From assembly GCA_041743835.1 (NCBI GenBank), contig JBGTLW010000008.1, positions 1-10,871 on the forward strand: a DNA stretch of 10,871 nucleotides, given 5' to 3'. Origin of the DNA: JBGTLW01 sp041743835 (GTDB lineage: Bacteria > Planctomycetota > Phycisphaerae > Phycisphaerales > Phycisphaeraceae). Made by a program: the position numbers and the translations under genes. The notes beneath the pieces were generated by a model. That model saw only the letters and a list, made by a program, of their open reading frames with translations. It ran no database searches and had not been told where the DNA came from. Of the stretch, positions 6,150-10,871 are shown piece by piece (within the stretch, counting starts at the first letter, position 1; the number at the start of each line of letters is the position of its first letter).

Positions 6150-6254
6150 ACGCGCGGGCTTCCGCCCGGCGCTAACGGGGATGGTGAACGAACCGCACAT
6201 GTTGCCCGCGCCGCGCGACCCCCCCCGTTTAGCGCCGGGCGTCAGCCCGCGCGT
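6150..6254. repeat. REP-like long imperfect palindrome
   Basis: The left arm (6150-6180) and right arm (6223-6254) are inverted copies of about 31 nt, with two mismatches and one single-base bulge. They are separated by 42 bp. The left arm can itself form a small hairpin (CGGGC-TTCC-GCCCG). The arm core, GCGGGC..CGCCCGGCGCTAA, resembles dispersed palindromic elements I recall from planctomycete genomes, but I cannot verify this here. The element ends 2 nt from the phoH stop codon. It lacks a T-run on either strand, so it is not a standard intrinsic terminator, but it could stabilise the phoH mRNA 3' end. Confidence 0.7.
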
Positions 6255-6256
6255 TG

Positions 6257-7267
6257 TCAATCACCCGGTTCCTGTTCGATGAAGGTTTGCGGTTTGGGTT
6301 TGTTCTCGCCGTAGGCTTCGACGATGCGTTGGACGAGGCTGTGGCGGACGATGTCGGCCTGGTCGAGGGTGGTGAGCGCGACGCCGGGGGTGCGTCGGAG
6401 GCGGCGGGCGGCGTCCACCAGGCCCGAGTCCAGCGGGTTCTCCAGGTCGATCTGCGAGGTATCGCCTGTGACGACCATCTTGCTGCCGTGGCCCAGGCGT
6501 GTGAGGAACATGAGCATTTGGCCGCGGGTGGTGTTCTGTGCCTCGTCCAGGATGATGCAGGCGTCGTTGAGGGTTCGGCCGCGCATGAAGGCGAGTGGGA
6601 TGATCTCGATGAGGTCCGCGGCCATGAAACGCTCGATCTGGTCGAACGCCATCATGTCGTGCAGGGCATCGAGCAGGGGGCGGAGGTAGGGGTTGACCTT
6701 CTCCTGCATCGTGCCGGGCAGGAACCCGAGCTTTTCCCCGGCCTCGACGGCGGGGCGGACCAGGACGAGCTTGCGGATGTGCCCGCGCTTGAGCAGCGCG
6801 ACGGCCGCGGCGACGGCGAGGTAGGTCTTGCCCGTGCCCGCGGGTCCGCAGCAGATGGTCAGGTCGTGGCTAATGATCGCATCGAGGTAGATGCGCTGGC
6901 CCTGGGTCATGGGCTTGATGCGTCGGTTGTCGAGGTACACGTCGGCGTCCTCGCCGGGCACGTGTCGTGCGGGGTTGGCGTGGTGGTCGGCGGCGGGGTA
7001 TGCGGAGGCTGGGCCTTCTACCGCGGCGAGCAGTTCGAGCAGTTGCTGATGTCGGAGCGGGCGTTTGGCGTCGGCGGCCTTGGTGAGTCGCTCGATGACG
7101 CGTGCGGCGCGGCCGACGTTCTCCGGCTCGCCGCTGATGCGCAGGGAGCTGTTGCGCGAGGTCATCCCGACACCTAGGGCGTCGCGGATGAGTTTGAGGT
7201 TGCGGTCGGTGGGCCCGGTGATATCGAGCAGCTTCGAGCCGGTGGGCAGAGGGAGCGTGATCTCCAA
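6257..7267 (-). CDS. phoH: PhoH family ATPase (YbeZ-like)
   Basis: This 336-aa cytoplasmic P-loop ATPase belongs to the PhoH/YbeZ family, linked to RNA metabolism and ribosome maturation with YbeY. The N-terminal region (about 1-65) resembles the KH-like RNA-binding part of PhoH proteins. Walker A is GPAGTGKT at residues 141-148 and Walker B is IILDEAQN with D241-E242. Family blocks LVRPAVEAGEKLGFLPGT and VVTGDTSQIDL are present. The start is TTG at 7267: it is the only start codon after the in-frame stop of the upstream gene that keeps the N-terminal domain, and GGAG (7277-7280) lies 9 nt before it. The first ATG is 34 codons further in. It lies 69 nt after the exported-protein gene, probably in one operon. 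A REP-like palindrome follows directly. Confidence 0.94.
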   Translation of the reverse strand: MEITLPLPTGSKLLDITGPTDRNLKLIRDALGVGMTSRNSSLRISGEPENVGRAARVIERLTKAADAKRPLRHQQLLELLAAVEGPASAYPAADHHANPARHVPGEDADVYLDNRRIKPMTQGQRIYLDAIISHDLTICCGPAGTGKTYLAVAAAVALLKRGHIRKLVLVRPAVEAGEKLGFLPGTMQEKVNPYLRPLLDALHDMMAFDQIERFMAADLIEIIPLAFMRGRTLNDACIILDEAQNTTRGQMLMFLTRLGHGSKMVVTGDTSQIDLENPLDSGLVDAARRLRRTPGVALTTLDQADIVRHSLVQRIVEAYGENKPKPQTFIEQEPGD

Positions 7268-7336
7268 GTTGCGTTGCTCCGGGTTAGGGTAGTGCCGCGT
7301 GTCGTCGCACGCCTTGGCGTGGCTCGGCGGCGGCGG

Positions 7337-8755
7337 TCATCGGCGTATCTTCCAGATACGGGCGATCTGATCCGCGGTGGTGGCGATAAAGACGCGCCCG
7401 TCCGACATCTCGCGTTGGCGCAACTGCCCTTTCTGGTCGTAGATGATCCGTTGCAGGGGGGAGTTGGGGGTCGGGCGGATGTAGACGGCGGTCTGGCCCT
7501 CGGGTGTCTGGGTGACCGTGTAGTGGCGTTGGGCCAGCGAGCCGGAGTTCACATCGTAGGCATAGAAGCTGGCCTCGCCGTCGATCGTGTGCCAGGCGTG
7601 TGCAAGCCGGTGCAGGTCCACCTGCGAGACGTAGCCCACCGGCGGCTTGGGCCACTGCTTCTGCTGGTCCGTGATGGGGTTCGCGACGCGGGTGGAGGTG
7701 GCGCCGGCCTTGGCGGGCTCGTCGCGCGTCACGCGGATGGCCGCATCGGTGCGGAAGCCGGTGTCCGACCACGTGGCGGTGCGCTCCACACCGTTCACGG
7801 TGCGGCGGAGCGTCGTGGCGACTTCCCAGATCTCCAGGTCTTTGTCCGTGGACTCATAGACGTTGTGCGCGGTGTCGAAGATGCGATCGCCCACCGCGAC
7901 CTGGGTCTGCACCTTGATCACGGTGCCGGGCTCCAGCCCCTCGGCCTTGAGCGCCTCGGGGTCTGTAATGATGCGCACCCACTCCCAGCCCACATCCTGC
8001 CCCTTCTCGACGATGCGGAACCACTGCTCCGCGGGGGCCTGCTGCACCGGTTGCTCGGCCAGCTTCTGCCGCCACGCGACCCCCGCCTTGATATGAGCCG
8101 CACGCTTCTCGTTGAGCGCCATCGGGTTCATCAGGTGGAGTGAGCCGATCAACTGCTCAAGGGTCTTGACCGCCTGCTCGTAGGCGGCGGTCTCGGCATT
8201 GAGCTGAAGCGTGATGAAGTTGTAGTCGTCGATGAGGATATAGACCTGCCCCCAGATCAGGCTCTTCTTCTGGTCGTCCACCGCGGCGAGGATGATCCCA
8301 GCCCCACGCATCCGCGGCGGCGCGGCGATGTTCTCGTTGACCTGCGTCCATGACGGGTACGCAAAGCTGAACTGGTCGATCGCCAGCGCTTTCATCGCCT
8401 TGAGGTCCAGGGCCTGCTCGGAGCGGGTGATCGATACGCTGATGCGGAAGCCGTCGCGGTGTACGAATTGGACCAGCGAGCCATCCGACGTGTGTGTGAA
8501 CTGGCGGATATCTGCGGGGACGCGTAGCCGCAGCCCGTGCGAAGGCTCATCCCACCACTGATCGGTCAGCAGGTCGTCGTTGGCTTGCGGCGCGGCTTGT
8601 TCGGCTGCGGCTTGCCCAGGGGAGCTTCCGGGGGCGGGGGTGTCGGCGGCGGTGGGAAGGGCCGGGGCCAGCGTGATGAGACCCGCCAGCACCAGCACAA
8701 GGAGCGGGCCGAGGCTGTGGCGTGTTTTTGTTGCGGGGGCGACGGTCCTGCTCAT
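7337..8755 (-). CDS. Exported protein of unknown function, two-part beta-rich architecture
   Basis: I do not recognise this 472-aa protein. A Sec signal peptide is clear: basic n-region, hydrophobic core LGPLLVLVLAGLITLAPAL (about 15-33) and likely cleavage near residue 37 (TAA-DT). An Ala/Pro/Gln-rich linker follows (38-62). Residues about 66-210 (WWDEPSHGLRLRVPADI to LIGSLHLMNP) look like a PsbP/DcrB-like alpha-beta domain, by pattern only. The remainder (about 240-472) alternates beta strands and ends IARIWKIRR. No catalytic motif or further TM segment is visible, so a periplasmic or cell-surface location is expected. Its ATG overlaps the stop of the preceding small membrane protein by 4 nt (ATGA), and AGGAG (8766-8770) lies 10 nt upstream, implying translational coupling. 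It sits between YbbR and PhoH in the c-di-AMP operon, so a role in envelope sensing is possible but unproven. Confidence 0.88.
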   Translation of the reverse strand: MSRTVAPATKTRHSLGPLLVLVLAGLITLAPALPTAADTPAPGSSPGQAAAEQAAPQANDDLLTDQWWDEPSHGLRLRVPADIRQFTHTSDGSLVQFVHRDGFRISVSITRSEQALDLKAMKALAIDQFSFAYPSWTQVNENIAAPPRMRGAGIILAAVDDQKKSLIWGQVYILIDDYNFITLQLNAETAAYEQAVKTLEQLIGSLHLMNPMALNEKRAAHIKAGVAWRQKLAEQPVQQAPAEQWFRIVEKGQDVGWEWVRIITDPEALKAEGLEPGTVIKVQTQVAVGDRIFDTAHNVYESTDKDLEIWEVATTLRRTVNGVERTATWSDTGFRTDAAIRVTRDEPAKAGATSTRVANPITDQQKQWPKPPVGYVSQVDLHRLAHAWHTIDGEASFYAYDVNSGSLAQRHYTVTQTPEGQTAVYIRPTPNSPLQRIIYDQKGQLRQREMSDGRVFIATTADQIARIWKIRR

Positions 8756-8940
8756 GTTGGGGCGACTCCTGGGGGCTGGGTGCTCGGCGATGTCTGCTGA
8801 AGCGGCGCAAGCGGGCCGGTGAGTGCGGCGTTACTCAGCAGCCAGGACATCACAAGCGACAGGATGAAAACCCCAGCCATCACGACCGCGATGGCGGTCT
8901 GCTGGCCTTGCGTGGTGGCAAAGAGGGCGGGCTTGGGCAT
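8752..8940 (-). CDS. Small single-TM membrane protein, unknown function
   Basis: This 62-aa protein has a short polar N-terminus, one TM helix at about 15-35 (TAIAVVMAGVFILSLVMSWLL) and a Pro/Ser/Thr-rich tail. Its stop overlaps the next gene's start (ATGA at 8755-8752). It begins 53 nt after the ybbR stop, so it appears to be a translated member of the operon and not a chance frame. I chose ATG 8940, although a GTG at 8985 would add 15 residues. Neither start has a good SD. No family is recognised. The N-terminus, MPKPALFATTQGQQTAI, carries no lipobox. It may assist or anchor the exported protein encoded downstream; that is inference from coupling only. Confidence 0.72.
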   Translation of the reverse strand: MPKPALFATTQGQQTAIAVVMAGVFILSLVMSWLLSNAALTGPLAPLQQTSPSTQPPGVAPT

Positions 8941-8993
8941 CGTGACATCATACGACGCGGGGCGTCGCGGCGGCAATGGTTGCACCCGAAGGC

Positions 8994-9986
8994 TTATGGG
9001 TTGCGTTGCACATCCACGGTTATACGCGGGATGGCCGAGTCCACCCGGACACCCTCGGGGATGTGGAGGTAGAGCTGGAACTGCGTGACGCCGGCATCGA
9101 GCTCGTCGGCGGTGGGGCGGATTTCTGCCCAGACCTTGAACCGCTTGCTCTGGATGGATTCGATGCCATCGGTCAACCCGCTGAGCGTGACATCGCGCAG
9201 CACGAGCTGGTCTTCGGGCAGAAGGATCCGGTAGCGATCCAGCACCAGCGGCGGGACGTTGAGGTGGATCGGCACGCTGGGCAGGGTCACGCTCTGCGTC
9301 TGCTTGCGCACCACGACGCTGACCGCGACGTTGCGGCTGGGGAACTCGACTTCCTGGCCCTGCAGCGCGTCGGGCAGCTCGAGCCGCCCGGTGATGACCC
9401 GTGGCACCCCCGCAGGAACCCCCACGAAGTCAGCCTCCCCGAGCCGTACGCGAAGGCTCAGCGTCTTGGCAAGCTCCGCCAGGGAAGACGACATCCGCAC
9501 GTTGACCGTGCTCGGCTCCACGCTGGGTTGACCCACCAGTTCCACGCCCGTCACCGACACCTGCACGGGCATCGGCACGGAGACCACCCGGCGGACCGTC
9601 ACGGGGATCACCGCCGGGTCGGTGTGCATGATCGCGATGCCCAGCTCCGCGAGCCATGAGCTATTGAGCATGTCCTTCATCACCATCGGGCGGGGCAACG
9701 TAGTGTCGGCGGTCTCGGGCACGGTGAGCTGGATGGCGCCGGTCTTGAGCCGTTCCTCCATCATCTGCTTCATCGCGTTGGAACCCTCGAACGTGACAAG
9801 CACCCGCTGAATCTGGTCGGGCACGATCGTCAGGCCCTCGGCATTGCCCGCGACAAACTGGACCGACACCGGCTGGTTCACATACTCGGTGACGTTGCGG
9901 CCCTCGGCGTAGAGCCACACCAGCAGCGTGATCAGGGTGACCACCAGCGCGGTTTCGAGGCTCTGTCTGGGGTTGAACTTGGGCAT
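8994..9986 (-). CDS. cdaR: YbbR-domain membrane protein, CdaR-like
   Basis: This 330-aa protein fits the YbbR/CdaR family, the extracytoplasmic regulator of the CdaA cyclase in Firmicutes. A single N-terminal TM helix (about 11-26, ETALVVTLITLLVWLY) is followed by AEGRNVTEYVNQPVSVQF, as in YbbR proteins where WLYVE/WLYAE leads into the first repeat. The rest is a series of beta-rich YbbR-like repeats, including a central one around VTVRRVVSVPMPVQVSVTG. The start ATG 9986 lies 24 nt after the cdaA stop, which supports co-transcription and a CdaA partner role. No SD is visible. The family call rests on architecture and position; the symbol is by analogy. Confidence 0.85.
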   Translation of the reverse strand: MPKFNPRQSLETALVVTLITLLVWLYAEGRNVTEYVNQPVSVQFVAGNAEGLTIVPDQIQRVLVTFEGSNAMKQMMEERLKTGAIQLTVPETADTTLPRPMVMKDMLNSSWLAELGIAIMHTDPAVIPVTVRRVVSVPMPVQVSVTGVELVGQPSVEPSTVNVRMSSSLAELAKTLSLRVRLGEADFVGVPAGVPRVITGRLELPDALQGQEVEFPSRNVAVSVVVRKQTQSVTLPSVPIHLNVPPLVLDRYRILLPEDQLVLRDVTLSGLTDGIESIQSKRFKVWAEIRPTADELDAGVTQFQLYLHIPEGVRVDSAIPRITVDVQRNP

Positions 9987-10010
9987 GCGGGGTCGGTGGT
10001 GCGGGGTGTT

Positions 10011-10871
10011 CTAATTGTCCTTGGGGATGGGTTCGGTGTCGGCGTCCTTGACCGCGGCCCGGGGGCGGTCCTCCTCATCGAGTGCCGGCTCGTGCGGGGC
10101 CATGCTACCGGCCCCGCTGTCCGACCGCATCACCACGCCGGGCAGGCCCTTGGCCAGGATCGAACGCAGGTCCTCGGTGGTCAGCTTGCGGGTCAGCGTG
10201 CCACGCTCGGCCACGGAAATCGTGCCCGTCTCCTCGGAGACGATCAGGATCAGCGCATCGGACTCCAGCGACAAACCGATCGCGGCCCGGTGTCGCGAGC
10301 CGAGCTCCTGCGGCAGTCCCTCGCCGTCGGCCAGGGGGAATTGTGTGCCCGCTGCGATGATCCTGTCCCCGCGGATCACCACGCCCATGTCGTGCAGAGC
10401 CGAGCCAGGCCAGAAGATGGTGTTGAGCAGTGCCTCGGATATCTCGGCATCGACCCGCGTGCCCAGGTCAACGATGCCCTGCAATCCGACCTGCCGCTCG
10501 ATCGCGATCAGCCCGCCGATCTTATTGCGAGACAGGTACTCGATGGATGCGAGCAGTTCCTCGATGACCCTGGCCTTGCGTAGCCCGCCCCCGCGGAAGA
10601 GGCTGGCCTGCCCAAGCCGGGTGAGCGCCCGGCGGAGCTCGGGCTGGAACACGACGATGAGGATCAGCGAGAAGAACGCGATGAAGTTGGAGTAGAGGTA
10701 GTTAAGCCGATCGTACCCGCTGCCCCGGCCCAGCACCGCGAGGACCAGCGTGCCGAAGATCAGGACCAGGGCGATCCCCTTCACCACGCCCGCGCCGCGC
10801 GTGCCCCGCATGAAACGCACGATGATGTACACCACCGCCCAGATCAGCAGCAGCTCCACGAGCACCTGATA
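10011..10871 (-). CDS. cdaA: Membrane diadenylate cyclase (CdaA/DacA), 5' partial
   Basis: The frame stays open to the right window edge; 286 residues are visible. CdaA makes c-di-AMP from two ATP. Three hydrophobic N-terminal segments (the first around LVELLLIWAVVYIIV) precede the DAC domain. The family landmark FMRGTRGAGVVKG follows the first helix, and FQPELRRALTRLG precedes the cyclase domain. The RHR motif (10287-10295, in GSRHRAAIGLS) and SEETGTISVAERG are intact. The canonical HDGA motif reads HDMG (10383-10394): the metal-binding Asp is kept but Gly-Ala is replaced by Met-Gly. A GTG at 10865 opens a 284-aa version. However, family members have residues before this first helix, and two codons precede the GTG without a stop. 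The true start is therefore probably outside the window. The C-terminus has a charged tail (EEDRPRAAVKDADTEPIPKDN). It is the first visible gene of the minus-strand operon. Confidence 0.93.
   Translation of the reverse strand, partial: YQVLVELLLIWAVVYIIVRFMRGTRGAGVVKGIALVLIFGTLVLAVLGRGSGYDRLNYLYSNFIAFFSLILIVVFQPELRRALTRLGQASLFRGGGLRKARVIEELLASIEYLSRNKIGGLIAIERQVGLQGIVDLGTRVDAEISEALLNTIFWPGSALHDMGVVIRGDRIIAAGTQFPLADGEGLPQELGSRHRAAIGLSLESDALILIVSEETGTISVAERGTLTRKLTTEDLRSILAKGLPGVVMRSDSGAGSMAPHEPALDEEDRPRAAVKDADTEPIPKDN

Noticed and set aside
6150..6254. Palindrome as an intrinsic terminator of phoH
   Set aside because: No T-run follows the stem on the minus strand; better described as a REP-like repeat.
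7284..7340. 18-codon reading frame between the exported-protein gene and phoH, beginning ATGACCGCC
   Set aside because: Very short, overlaps the stop of the preceding gene, and has no visible conservation or SD. A coupling leader peptide cannot be excluded, but there is no support for one.
6254..8143. Plus-strand open frames of about 300 codons opposite phoH and the exported protein
   Set aside because: Antisense shadows; the minus-strand products have clear motifs or a signal peptide.

Overview
This is a GC-rich bacterial chromosome segment. Its coding density, frequent lack of strong Shine-Dalgarno (SD) sites, TTG start on phoH, REP-like intergenic palindrome, and the family composition of its proteins suggest a planctomycete, perhaps Phycisphaerae. 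That placement is inference; no rRNA or other phylogenetic marker was tested.

Layout: (1) Bases 1-100 hold the last 32 codons of an IS3-family transposase, so an insertion sequence enters from the left. (2) 122-1276 (minus) is an M29 metallo-aminopeptidase whose stop lies only 21 nt from the transposase stop. (3) 1277-1597 is a divergent intergenic region with nine G-runs spaced about 11 nt apart, a candidate promoter, and a two-hairpin rpsF leader. (4) 1598-3322 (plus) is an rpsF-ssb-rplI operon (S6, SSB, L9) without rpsR, closed by a clear intrinsic terminator at 3382-3407. (5) 3416-5773 (minus) is a 7TM-HD protein of the PgpH/YqfF c-di-AMP phosphodiesterase family, convergent with rplI. 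(6) 5774-6256 has no gene. It holds G-rich 11-bp repeats, a near-consensus sigma70 promoter for pgpH with an inverted repeat over its start point, and a REP-like palindrome about 105 bp long. (7) 6257-10871 (minus) reads, in transcription order, cdaA (diadenylate cyclase, running off the right edge), a YbbR/CdaR-like protein, a 62-aa single-TM protein, an exported 472-aa protein of unknown function, and phoH.

Together, the minus-strand genes bring the c-di-AMP synthase (CdaA), its membrane partner (YbbR/CdaR), PhoH and the c-di-AMP hydrolase (PgpH) into one codirectional block. In Firmicutes these are usually two separate loci (cdaA-cdaR-glmM and phoH-pgpH-ybeY). Two uncharacterised envelope proteins sit inside the block. 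The cyclase has DMG where the canonical motif is DGA.

A second theme is a recurrent TTCCGGGG(G) word. It appears in the aminopeptidase gene, in two intergenic regions as approximately 11-bp repeats, in the SSB linker as a codon-phased 12-bp repeat, and near the 5' end of the exported-protein gene. I see no wholly new defence or mobile system here. The most interesting points are the merged c-di-AMP locus, the DMG variant, the repeat family and the regulatory leaders.
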